A DNA stretch of 64,000 nt from Mycosarcoma maydis. Lineage: Eukaryota > Basidiomycota > Ustilaginomycetes > Ustilaginales. A program made the translations under genes and the position numbers. Within the stretch, counting starts at the first letter, position 1. Each line of letters opens with the position of its first letter. Positions 12,302 to 21,951 of the stretch are shown here, one piece after another. The DNA is taken from contig NC_026494.1 in assembly GCF_000328475.2 (NCBI RefSeq), positions 1-64,000 of the forward strand, in the 5' to 3' direction. The notes under the pieces were generated by a model that did not search any database, was not told the DNA's origin, and saw only the letters and a list, made by a program, of their open reading frames with translations.

Positions 12302-12427
12302 GAGACATACCATGTGTTTGACGTAGCACATACCTCGTCGATTGGGCCAGTGCCCAACCGCGAACACGCCCCGCTAATCCAAGACAACAATCGGTACTTG
12401 ACTCGTAGCTCACATCCGACGTTTTGA
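12302..12427 (+). pseudogene. Decayed duplicate of the 3' end of the secreted-protein gene
   Basis: Thirty-eight bases after the stop of the preceding gene a second open stretch reads ETYHVFDVAHTSSIGPVPN, then a segment with LIQDN, and stops at 12425-12427. It aligns with the last residues of the upstream protein (PAYKVFDVAHSTSIEAVAN, then LIQGN). This is a diverged tandem copy of only the 3' coding end, with no start or signal peptide. It is preceded by CTTTGTCTTTCCCAG, which looks like a splice acceptor, so an alternative last exon is an alternative reading. I favour a gene remnant. Confidence 0.6.
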
Positions 12428-13073
12428 TCGCTGTTCCAACACTTTCGCTCTTAATCCTATCGCTGTTGCCCCGTATTGATCACGACGCTTCATCGAGAGT
12501 CGATCGGCGCGCCAAATAGCTACAGTCACAAAGTCGTGAGCTAACCCTTCAGAACGCCACCATTTCCGCCGGTCGTCAGTCACGAGTGTAAGTCACGAGT
12601 GTCACAGGAATCGTACATCGTGAATCACGAATTTCAGTCTAAATTGGGGCAAATTAAGATAAGATAACAACAGATTGACTTAGTCGTGCACGGTGAGTAT
12701 ACAGTAAGTCGTGAGTTGCATGTTCATCGAAAAAGTTTCGTGAGTGACAGCGGGTTCTACCCTCGCACAACCTGTGTCGCAAAAGCTGCTGGAACAGCAC
12801 GACTGGTGGGCTCTACAAGTTTGCCGATCGCTTTCGTCAAATCAGTCCAAGTGGGTCAGAGTGCAGGGTGCCTGCGGTGATGCTAGCCATCATCTTCTCA
12901 GACCGACCAAGCATGCTCACACACGCAGAACGCGAAAGAAAGGAGCCGCTGGTCGTGAGTGTGAATCGTGATTTCAGGCAACCATGAACTGGTCCAGACA
13001 GACAAAGTCAGAATGAGCATCATGCCGCGCCCGCAAACGTCAAACGCTCATCACCGAGCTGTACAGGTGAATC
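12428..13073. other. Convergent intergenic region
   Basis: Region between the secreted-protein remnant and the stop of the minus-strand A-T-R enzyme. It holds AGTCACGAGTGT-type doublets near 12579-12603 and CGTGAATCACGAATT near 12619. No coding region is supported. Confidence 0.5.
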
Positions 13074-16000
13074 CTACTTGAGAAAGCCGGTGCGTCTCCA
13101 TGCCGCAACAATGTTGTGCAACAACGTTGCATCGAGAGGGACCAGCATCGAATCGAGCTCTTGTTTCAGACCAAGCCTCTCGAAAACCGCGCGCAGACGG
13201 TCGGTGCTGAAGACTCTGTTGTCTTGTCCAGGATGCCTTTCTGTGTGGCCGAAACGGAACTGGAAATGGCCGAGCAGCTTGATCGTTGGGTTCTTCTTGG
13301 GATCAGGGTCAGACTCGGACAAGCGACGAACCCACTCGCTCGACTCTACCACTTCAAACCCGTCTCCAAGGTTTTCTGGCCGTGCCAGTAGCTCCACAAG
13401 TTGATCAGAAGAGCAAGTAGCTGGATTCATGACGTGGAAAACACCTTCGAGTCGAGAGGGGAGGACCATGTGCGCAATCAGGAAGCCAGCGTCGTCCACA
13501 GGCTGCCAAGCGATCGACTCGCTCAGCTTCGGAAAGCAGCCAATCGTCTGAGCCGACTTGATCATCAGTGACCACGCCTCGGTCTCGTTCCAAATCCCCG
13601 ATTGACGGTCACCGACCATCTGCCCGATGCGCGCTATCACAGCATCAAAGCCGCTACCCACATGATGTTGAGCATGTTGGCAGACTTTCTCGACAATCCA
13701 CTTGGAGCGGCCATAGCCCATCTCGGACGCATCCGTGGCGTGCTCTGAGTATGCCTCCTCAACACGCAGAGCAGACGCCCCCATCACGGCTGCAATCGAG
13801 GACGAGTAGATGTAGCGAGGTGTTGAAGTAGCCGCACTCTGCGCAATCAGATTGATCAGATTCACCGATCCCTGAATCGCAGGACGAAAGGATTGGACCG
13901 ACATGTTGAAGTTGACGGGCCAAGCATTGTCGATCACACACGTTGCTTTGTTAAAGACAAGCTTCCACGAGACAGCATCCAGACCGAGCTTGGGCTTGAC
14001 AAGGTCCGCTGCCAAGCACAAGATTTCAGTGTGCGTCAAAGAGGCAAGGTGATCCAGGTTTGCCAGGCCGCGCGTCAGCAAGGATTCGTCAGTCCTCTTT
14101 CGCGCATCGTCGTTATTCTTGGCACGGTTCAGGCAAATGATGGTCTCGACATCACTGATGAGCGCGAGCTGATGCACAAGGTGAGCACCCAGCGAGCCAG
14201 TCGACCCGGTCAGCACCACCGTATGCTTGGCGATTCCACCTTGGGCCACGCCTTGGCTAAGTTGAGGATTGCGCCTCTGGATTTGACCCTTGTATTGCTC
14301 GAGCATTGCAAGGATGGTATCGTGTTCCCCGCGCTCCACGACGGCTTTACCGTTGGCGTTAGTGCAAGTATGCTTGTACAAGTATCCGGAAAGCTCTTCG
14401 ACAGTTGGGCAGTCAAAGATCAGATTGCTAGGCAAAGCGGAAGCCATTTCAACGCGTTTCTGGAGCAGATTACGGATGCGCGTCGCCTGCAGCGAGTCAA
14501 TACCAAGCTGGATAAAGTCGGTGTGTCTCAGCTCTGAATGCAGCTCAGAGGCGGGCCGACCCGTCACCTCGGAAATGATCTGTGCGACGACCTCGACGCT
14601 TGCGTCTTTGCTGAGCAAGGTGAGCTTGGGCGCATCGTCGGCATTGCTCGTCCCAGCCTCGTAGGCTGTATACACGTCGTCGATTTCACGCTCAAAGGCT
14701 TTGTTCACCTTTGCGCGAATCAGCGAGCCTTTATCCGCAGAGGCAAATTGCGTGTTTGCCGGCAGCACCTTGACGAGTTCCGGGATGATCTGTGAATGCG
14801 AAGGTGCTTCCTTGTTGGCAGCTTCCACTGCGGTCCAGACGAGCTTGCTGATTTGGTGAGCGATTGGTTCCTGACAAGTTGCTTTGGATTTGGCTGTGTG
14901 GACTGCCTCATCCGAGGGAACGATCAACACCCCTGGCTGTGAACGACCTGCACCAAAGACCAGACATTCGGCCACGTAAGGCGATGCTCGAATGGCGAGT
15001 TCCATGGGAACCGGATTTGTCTTTTCGCCGTTGTAGTGAACCAGCGTATCATCTGCGCGTCCAACATACTTGTATGCATCCGCAATGGTCGGGTGCGGCA
15101 CGAACAGATCTCGGGTGGCATACGATCCGTCTGGACGATTAGTTTCCAGAAGGCAGGGCCATCCAGCACCTACGATCAGCTCGAAAGGTCCCGAAGCATC
15201 CACTCCGCGGTTTTCGAGCCTCATAAACCGACGAAACGCTCGAGTAGGTCGCATGTACTCCCAGTGCTTGTCGTTGGCAAAGTCTCGGCCGCTAGACATG
15301 AGACCGCCTGTCTCGGTGGAGCCGAACAAGGTCATCAGTCGAACATTGTGTCCAGCAACAAGCTTGTCGCCGACCTCGCTAGGGACCGCCGAGCCTGCCG
15401 AGTAGACCAGCTTGGCTCTTTCCAGCGCACACAGACCTGCCTCGGTTTCTGAGAGAAGCTTGATGACGTACGGAACAAGAGACAGTTTGTCTGGATTGCT
15501 TGCTTGAATTGCTGCAACGAGTAGATCAGCAGAAAGTCGAGCATTGTATAGGAAGAGCTTTGTTCCGTCTTTGACCGCGATCCAAAGCGTGGAGAAGCCG
15601 TAAGCGTGGAAGAGTGGTAGCGTGGTGAATGTGGACTTTGTGAAATCTTGGGAACAGGACCAGGTTCTGTATGTAGTTTTGGTGACTGGAAAATAGTACG
15701 AGACAAGGCAAAAGGGTTGTGTGACGAGGCTGGACGTCAGTCGGTATTCAGACGTTGAACATGTAGAGGAAAGAACGGAAAGCGGCCGTATGGAGCGCAT
15801 ACGTACGTGAACATGTTGGGCTTGGGGAAGCCTGTAGATCCACTTGAATGGATGCAGAAAGCGGCCTCGGTGCTCTCTTGTTCATAGCTTAGAGCCGAGG
15901 TGTAGTTATCCGAGTGCATTGTACCAGCAAGTGCCAGTTTGGCAGCTTGAGAGGCGGTAGTCCAGCGGAGCAGTCGAACCGACGCAAGACCTTGGTTTAC

Positions 16001-16456
16001 GAGCAGATGCTTCAGAGCGTCAGCAGCATCCGCCTTGTCGGAGCTGTACAGAACGGTTTGCACTGCGGTGAGCTTGACGAGATGAGCGAGAGCAGCTGTC
16101 GAGTTGTTGGTGGACAAGAACACGACAGAGTGTCCGAGGCGTGAGAGCGCAAGAAAGTTGACAATATAGTCGAAGCCGCTGGGTGCCAAGAGAGCGACAG
16201 TACGGATTGTCTGAGCTTGGCGTCTGGGAGGCAGGTCGGCGGCGTACGATGCAGCCACCTCGTTGGCCAGATCATCCACTTGACCGAACGTGTACTCGTC
16301 GAACATAAAAGCCGACGCATTCTCGTCAAAGCCTGATCTGGGAATGCAGAGGAACACTCTGTCGGCCATCGTCTTGACCCTGTCGGCAAACAAGGCGTTG
16401 AGAGACGGCCAAGCCAGTGGTTCGCTCGTCGACACCGGGTCGAGGTCCATGGTCAT
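13074..16456 (-). CDS. NRPS-like adenylation-thiolation-reductase enzyme (carboxylic acid reductase type)
   Basis: A multidomain enzyme of about 1,080-1,100 residues that would activate a carboxylic acid as its adenylate, load it on a phosphopantetheine arm and release it reductively as aldehyde or alcohol. Adenylation motifs: HSSGSTGFPKP, TTLPLFHAYGF, LFGSTETGG and GRADDTLVHYNGEK. Carrier protein: LGIDSLQA, with the attachment Ser codon at 14493-14495. Reductase: the NAD(P) motif LTGSTGSLGAHLV and the catalytic YGRSKWIVEKV. The start is the ATG at 16456; the longer frame begins at a TTG. The first exon ends at 15807 (donor GTACGT from 15806). The acceptor is uncertain: CAG sites before 15729 or 15666 keep frame. 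A third, before 15685, gives a more family-like THQNYIQN segment but then needs a one-base shift at a CCC run. The order A-T-R with no condensation domain resembles fungal aryl- or alkyl-acid reductases. The substrate cannot be deduced. Confidence 0.88.
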
Positions 16457-16596
16457 CTTGCCAGCCGAATGGTAGTCGGACTTGAATGAGCTAAGCTTGG
16501 ATGCGGCGGTCAAAGTTGAGTCGATATGTCTTGATTTTGCGAGAAGCAGATTGATGGATCATGGAGAACTAGCTGGCAGTGTCGGAGTTTCATTGC

Positions 16597-16607
16597 ACCC
16601 TTTTATG
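16597..16607 (-). promoter_or_regulatory. TATA-like element upstream of A-T-R enzyme
   Basis: On the minus strand GCATAAAAGGG lies about 140-150 bases before the ATG at 16456. It is a TATA-like match in the expected place, with no other support. Confidence 0.25.
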
Positions 16608-18507
16608 CTTCTTGAAATATCGGCGTGCTGTGGTACAGAACAACATTCGTGTTTCAGGAGTCACGAGTGCTTGTCCAGCGTAAGGATTCGCTTTACAGCA
16701 AAACATATAACGTATGCTGGCAGCATAGTCTGAGGCAGCAGTCGCGGGCGCGTTGGCGAGATCAAACCTCTGGCGGATAGGTTTGCATGTCAAGAGTAAT
16801 CCAGCTTGACAAACAAACATAATCGGAGCACAACGCTGGCCACTTGAACATCGCCCCTGCAGACAGTCCGGGTTCGGATCAAATATGCCGTCGATCTAAG
16901 CGCCTTGCGAGGTGCGTGTGAGCGGGCCAAGCTGCGTGTGTTCGGCAACACACATGTATACATTCGTGGTAACGACGGATGATCCAGAAGCCGATGCCAA
17001 GACGGATGACGCTAAGCGAGAATCACACTGAGCGGATATCTTTCGGCGAAAAGGAAATGCGGCGGCTGTGTTCACCACTCACGCTCACACAACTGTAACT
17101 CTCCGCTCCACGCAATGGCAGATGCAAAGTCAACAGTGTGATCGCATGCCGGCAAGATGCATGTGGTTTTAAATGGACAGCCCACTCGTTAGCGATCTGT
17201 GTACCTCCAGTGTACCAATGCGTGTGATGACTGAAGACGGAAGCTGGGGACCATTGGCTTGGTACACCTAAACGCATTCGCCTTGAGGGTCCAAGCGTGA
17301 AGCTGGTGTGATCCTTGGCCCTTTGTGCGCTTGCTGGTCGCTCCGCAATTCCGTCTACCTTAGCGCCAAAATATGAAAGTGTCAGGCCTGAGAGCGTGTC
17401 TAAGCGAGATCAACACCAGAACGCACTAAATCGTGAATGCCCCAGGCTGACATGTCTTTTATGACATATGGCCTGCAATCAAGAATCACGACTCGCCAAT
17501 CACAGCTCTTGTATCGTCCCGAGCAAACTTACCGGATTTGCGGTTGACGCTGCATTCACTGAGTCGCGGTCGTAACGTCGAGTGCTTCCGATACGCACGA
17601 GTGCCAGCTCGAAGAATCACGAATCGAATGTGCTTGTACACAGTTGACTGGGTGACAGGATCCGGTCTTTCGTTTGCCTTGTGCAACGAAATGGGTTGAC
17701 TGGAACGCTCAGCAAGCCAGATTTACGAGACCTTTGAATCGAATGCCTCTTTCGTACATGACATCATCCAGGAATAACTTATGGCATCTCGGCCAAACAA
17801 CAGCATCAAAGGGGACGCGCCAACTAGCCGAGACAATGAGGAAAACAATCAGTGGCCAAATCGGCATGACGCAGCTGTGATTGAGGCGCAAGTTGTGAGG
17901 CGTGCAGATCTGTCGACATGGCGGAGTGGGAAAAAAAAGAATCGCCAATCGTGAATCGTGAATGCCGCAGCAAAGCTTAACTTACATACGGTATGTTCTT
18001 TGTTCAACAGCATTCATTCACAATTGACCATAAGAAGACTTGACACCGATGCCGCCTCAAAGTTGAGCATGCGGTAAGCTCCTGTCAGAAAGCGCGCGCG
18101 TGCTTTGCCTTGGATCTTGCCGTCCGTGTTTGCGCATGGAGGAAGCTGGTGGCATGCCCTTTCTTCACCTTGTACCACCATCCCGATCTTTGCTGATTTG
18201 TCCCTTTGACGTCGGCGCGGCGCGGCGCAGCGTCTTTTGATCGAAATCGATATGTATTCGTCTGTTGAGCGCGCTTGTGCACGTTTGAGCTCCGATCTTG
18301 TTTGACCAAACCCCTTTGTGTCTCGACCAATCACGAATCGTGAACATATAGTGCAATCCCTCGTTTCAGAGAAGTCGTCCAGCAGTGCTGGTATCACTCG
18401 TCGTTCTTTACAGCATTTCGTCCGAGCTACCTGTCATCACCGTCTGCTGTGCCCAGGTGTGCATTGGTGCTGACGCGTGCTCCCCACCCTGCCGTGTACA
18501 TGTGTCA

Positions 18508-18651
18508 ATGCTCTTCTTTGTTCTCCTCTTCCTTTTCAGAGCCTCGCTGGCACGACACGACGATGGTACTTTTGTCCATACAAGTCTAGCGGCGGAAGAA
18601 GTGCAGTTTCAGCGCACGATGCTCTCTCTTGGTTCCGGCTATTCTGATTGA
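18508..18651 (+). CDS. Possible 47-residue secreted peptide (doubtful)
   Basis: A short open frame beginning MLFFVLLFLFRASLARHDDG has an almost ideal signal-peptide core followed by a 30-residue polar tail, and ends 129 bases before the next secreted-protein gene. The same pyrimidine tract (CTCTTCCTTTTCAG) could instead be a splice acceptor in the leader of that gene. There is no homology evidence and nothing decides between these readings. Confidence 0.2.
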   Translation: MLFFVLLFLFRASLARHDDGTFVHTSLAAEEVQFQRTMLSLGSGYSD

Positions 18652-18780
18652 CGAGAACTCTTAACAAGCTTAAAAGGGATGTACCTTGAGACCTCGTGTT
18701 CTCTAGACTTGCCTATGGCTCTTCACATCCGTTTCATCTCTAGCTGAGAATCTGGCATCTGCTGTCAAAAGTAGCTCGAT

Positions 18781-19671
18781 ATGGGTTCAGCTGTATGTAG
18801 CGTTCTCGCTCTCGTACGTTTTGCAGTCATCCTGCTCTTTGCTGTGCATACAGTCAGTGGTGCACTCACCATCGAAACACGATCATCTTCCACGTTTTCC
18901 CATGCCGTCCGCCGTCGACGTTTGCTTGCTGCGCGACAGGACTTGGTCGTCCGCCCAGCTCGCGAGGAGATCGAGCGCGCTTTGGAACTTGTCCGCCGTT
19001 CTGAACACTGGACGCTTGCGCTGCAAAAGCGAGCAACCTCGACTTCAGGCTTGTCCGGCGACAGCCAATGGACCGTCCATGATGACGACCAGAGCATCTG
19101 CTTCTGTGTCAGCCGTACCGCTGGAGCTCGTGTCAGCATGAACTCGAGCTCTGGTGCTTCTTGGAGCTTGTTCTCGTCAGGTGGGTCGTTGGGCGCTAAC
19201 TCTGGCTCTGGCGCCGGTGACTCGTCGGTGCGGCCGATGCGGAGCAGCTACAAGCCCACGTATGTCTACAACACGTCGTACGACAACTCGCATCCGTCGT
19301 CCGTGACCAACAACAACACGACGCAGCTGAACCAGGTGGTGCACGATTCGCACGACACCGTTCAGGTGCACATGAACAACACGCAGAACGAGGTGCATCA
19401 GACCAACGTAGCGGTTCAGCAGACCAACACGCAGACCGAGGTGCAACAGACGAACAATGTGCAGAACAACGACAATTCACATGTCGACAAGAGCGTACAT
19501 GTGATCGACAACTCCAAGACCAACAGCAACAATGTCCAGGATAACAGCGATACGCACAACAACGTGGATAATTCGCATACCACCAATACGAGCTCCAGCT
19601 CCAGCTCCGCTAGTCAGACAACGTATGATAACACCAACTCGGGAGTCCAGGCCATTGCTCCGAAATCGTGA
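18781..19671 (+). CDS. Secreted Asn/Gln/Thr-rich protein with dibasic processing sites
   Basis: A 296-residue intronless protein that I do not recognise. Residues 1 to about 27 form a signal peptide ending HTVSG. Dibasic sites typical of Golgi Kex2 processing follow at 44-47 (RRRR), 72-73 (RR) and 83-84 (QKR), so residues about 28-84 look like a propeptide. The rest has a short segment with a CFC pair (DDQSICFCVSRT), a Gly/Ser-rich linker, a YVYNTSYDNSH segment, and from about residue 170 a stretch almost wholly of N, Q, T, S, H, D and regularly spaced V. Degenerate repeats of the form EVHQTNVAVQQTN occur there. Regular Val in a polar Asn/Gln/Thr background fits a beta-strand or amyloid-like cell-wall or surface polymer, or a coiled structure. 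The closest known concept is the Kex2-processed surface protein class of smuts (such as repellent), but no sequence relation is claimed. Confidence 0.75.
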   Translation: MGSAVCSVLALVRFAVILLFAVHTVSGALTIETRSSSTFSHAVRRRRLLAARQDLVVRPAREEIERALELVRRSEHWTLALQKRATSTSGLSGDSQWTVHDDDQSICFCVSRTAGARVSMNSSSGASWSLFSSGGSLGANSGSGAGDSSVRPMRSSYKPTYVYNTSYDNSHPSSVTNNNTTQLNQVVHDSHDTVQVHMNNTQNEVHQTNVAVQQTNTQTEVQQTNNVQNNDNSHVDKSVHVIDNSKTNSNNVQDNSDTHNNVDNSHTTNTSSSSSSASQTTYDNTNSGVQAIAPKS

Positions 19672-20036
19672 ATAGCCAGAGCCTCACTTGACCTTGTTCC
19701 TCTGCCGCAGGTCGAGTTCTCTCGCCACCTGAAAACGCACGCCCGCAGCTCTCATTTCGTCAATTCTCCCGCCCCACTTTTCCAGTCGTGATTCGTGATG
19801 GTGTTTCGGCCTGCAATCCTGTTTTCTGTTTTCTGTGTTTCCACCAGCGCACACTCCTTTACTGCTGATCCTGCAATTCACGATTGGAAATGCATGTCCT
19901 TTGCTTGAAAAAAAACCCCCAACGATGAGCTAGTTGACGTCTCAACGTCATTGTCCATCAGATGAGCGCATGTAGCATGAAGGACGATGCGCGATACGAC
20001 TACAGACCAATAGAGGCTTGCACGGCACGACTGAAT
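19672..20036. other. Convergent intergenic region
   Basis: Short 3'-3' region between the Asn-rich protein and the minus-strand hydrolase. It carries a CGTGATT doublet near 19787-19799, a TTTTCTG doublet near 19822 and an A-tract at about 19909. No gene is seen. Confidence 0.5.
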
Positions 20037-21287
20037 TCATAGCTTTGGCGCGCTACTCAATGTGGGTGCATCGGGAAGCTGGTCTTGTTTCGGCTGCTCG
20101 CCAACTTGGGCCTCGTCGCTGATTTCGGAATGGCCCATCTGGACCCAATCGTCCGACTCGTCGCCGCTTGCCTCTTTCGTGCTTTTCGACGGCACACCCG
20201 TCTCCTGCTTGTCCTCGACCATCTGCTCGTGCGTCTCGGTCTCCACTGCGGCTAACGCTGCCTTGTCGCGGACCAACCCCACCACATGCTGCAGTAGGAA
20301 CTCTCCGATTGTCTCAAAGTATTGCGGTTTGATACACGTGTCGTTGTGCGTTCCGTCTGCAAACTCCTTTTTGATCTTGATGTTGCTGCTGCACTTTGCA
20401 AAAAGGGCGTCCATATGTGATGGTGGCACCAGCTCGTCCTGTCGACCCGAGAGGAAGAGCGTCGGTACCTTGTGCGAAATGTTCGAGATGGCAACACCGG
20501 AGTTCCAGAATTCTCTGCACAAGAACGCAAAAGGTCGTACGGGCGGCAGGACGTGCGGGATGAGTTCGGGGATGCTGAGAAACGTGTTTTCGAGGATGAG
20601 AGCGTGAACCGAGGCCGGATTGCGAGCGGCCAGGTCGATGGCTACTGCTCCTCCGATGCTTTGACCGTACGCTACGAGAACTGTGGATGAAAGCGCTGGG
20701 TGCGAGCGGATGTAGTCGAGCGTGGTTTGCGTGTCAATCTTGATCCCGCGTTCGTTGGGCGAGCCGGTGGAGAAACCGTAGCCTCTATAGCTGAGCATAA
20801 TGACATTGCAGCCGAAGCGTTTGAAAAATACGGCTGCTAGAGGCAGCCTGTGACCCATGTTGCCCGCATTGGCATGCAGAAACAGCACTGTCGGCCTGCT
20901 GCTCGCCAACTCGGCATCGACCACGTCTATCGGTGTGATGCCTGTGTGATTTGCGGTCGACTTTCTCTCGACCTGCTGCAATGACGACTTTTCATCCTCC
21001 ACAGCCTGGATCTTGGGCGTCGATCGGCGAGGTGCGAGTTTGGTGCCCTGGAGCATCACAAAGATGCGCAGCCGTTGCGAATCGGGTGTGATGAGCTCCT
21101 CTTCGATGTAGGGCAGATCATACTCGTCTGGAGTGTTGACTTCGGCCTTGGAGCCTGGTGGGAAGGAGGCCGGGTAGATGAGCGATGTCTGATAGCGATA
21201 CAGCAGTCCAGCGGTCGAGATGAGACTGACGGCAAGTAATCCACCCACCACACGGACCAACGAGCCAAACGAAGGCATGTAGCCCAT
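20037..21287 (-). CDS. Alpha/beta hydrolase of the BEM46/ABHD13 family
   Basis: A 416-residue membrane-anchored serine hydrolase-type protein. An N-terminal hydrophobic segment (about residues 10-30) is followed by the family's YPASFPPGS segment and an acidic PYIEEELITPD. The alpha/beta-hydrolase core includes LFLHANAGNMGHR (oxyanion region), MLSYRGYGFSTGSPNERGI, the nucleophile elbow GQSIGG, the acid in FLSGRQDELVPP and the terminal His in ADGTHND. All three catalytic residues are present. Family members sit in the endoplasmic reticulum or at the plasma membrane and influence polarity in fungi; their substrates are poorly known. Between strand 2 and the HANAGN motif there is a Ser/Lys-rich insertion of about 50 residues, and the C-terminal 75 residues are acidic and likely disordered. 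The gene is divergent from ATP23 across an intergenic region holding the first heptamer array. Confidence 0.9.
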   Translation of the reverse strand: MGYMPSFGSLVRVVGGLLAVSLISTAGLLYRYQTSLIYPASFPPGSKAEVNTPDEYDLPYIEEELITPDSQRLRIFVMLQGTKLAPRRSTPKIQAVEDEKSSLQQVERKSTANHTGITPIDVVDAELASSRPTVLFLHANAGNMGHRLPLAAVFFKRFGCNVIMLSYRGYGFSTGSPNERGIKIDTQTTLDYIRSHPALSSTVLVAYGQSIGGAVAIDLAARNPASVHALILENTFLSIPELIPHVLPPVRPFAFLCREFWNSGVAISNISHKVPTLFLSGRQDELVPPSHMDALFAKCSSNIKIKKEFADGTHNDTCIKPQYFETIGEFLLQHVVGLVRDKAALAAVETETHEQMVEDKQETGVPSKSTKEASGDESDDWVQMGHSEISDEAQVGEQPKQDQLPDAPTLSSAPKL

Positions 21288-21648
21288 TGTCGCAGTCGAG
21301 CGAGCAGGCGAGCAAGCGAGCGAGTCAGTCAGTCAGTCAGTCAGTCGATCCACGCTGATCCAACTGAAAGCAGTGATTGATCGGATGCTCCGACTCGCAA
21401 TGGCGGTAGCTGACTGTACAGTGTGATAGCGACAAAGATGGACAAAAGCCAAGATGGATCACAAAGAGGCAGTACAAGTGCAACTCAGCAGTAGACTCAC
21501 AACTCTGTGACTTGGTTGGCTGTGCAGTGAGAGCGCGGCATGTGTCACTGCACGGTGGGTGTGTGGTCACGGGCCAAAAATCGGTACCTTCCGTTGAGGT
21601 TCGGAAAGGACCCTGAACTCCATCTGTCGCTCTAACATTTTCCTCTCT

Positions 21649-21671
21649 GGACCGTGGACCGTGGACCGTGG
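21649..21671. repeat. (GGACCGT)3 heptamer microsatellite
   Basis: Three perfect copies of a 7-bp unit plus two bases, 21 bases before the CGTGAAT array. It has a different sequence but the same period. Confidence 0.9.
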
Positions 21672-21692
21672 AAAAGGCACAGAGTCACGAAT

Positions 21693-21776
21693 CGTGAATC
21701 GTGAATCGTGAATCGTGAATCGTGAATCGTGAATCGTGAATCGTGAATCGTGAATCGTGAATCGTGAATCGTGAAT
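21693..21776. repeat. (CGTGAAT)12 perfect tandem array
   Basis: Twelve uninterrupted copies of CGTGAAT on the plus strand, 84 bases. It lies 176 bases upstream of the ATP23 start and 405 bases upstream of the BEM46-like start. Perfect identity suggests recent expansion or ongoing homogenisation. Confidence 0.95.
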
Positions 21777-21951
21777 ATGGTCGAGTGGAGCTAAGTCAGC
21801 TCTGTGCCCAGAACGTTGGTGATGCACTCACGACTAAAGCTCGTGAAGCACGAATACAAGTCACGAGTAAAAAGTACACGTTGGAGCTTGGTCAACTCTT
21901 CTGGTCTGATAAACTGACAACATCACTATCCTCAAAGCGGCTCGCTGAACG

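Larger units (their letters stand above)
16457..18780. other. Divergent intergenic region, 2.3 kb
   Basis: Between the minus-strand A-T-R enzyme and the plus-strand Asn-rich secreted protein. It contains heptamer-type motifs near 17480-17500 and 17618, a CGTGAAT doublet at about 17949-17963 and a CACGAATCGTG dyad at 18332-18342. Apart from the doubtful short open frame at 18508, I see no gene. Confidence 0.45.
21288..21951. other. Divergent intergenic region holding heptamer array 1
   Basis: Between BEM46-like (minus) and ATP23 (plus). It contains AGTC x6 at 21323-21346, GGACCGT x3 at 21649-21671 and the perfect CGTGAAT array at 21693-21776, entered through a CACGAATCGTG dyad at 21686-21696. 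No coding region is supported; the frames reading IHDSRFT are the translated repeat. Confidence 0.6.

Noticed and set aside
21567..21827. Frames reading IHDSRFT repeats (also near 37400 and 60117-60404)
   Set aside because: Translations of the 7-bp arrays. Three units make 21 bases without stops, so open frames are automatic.
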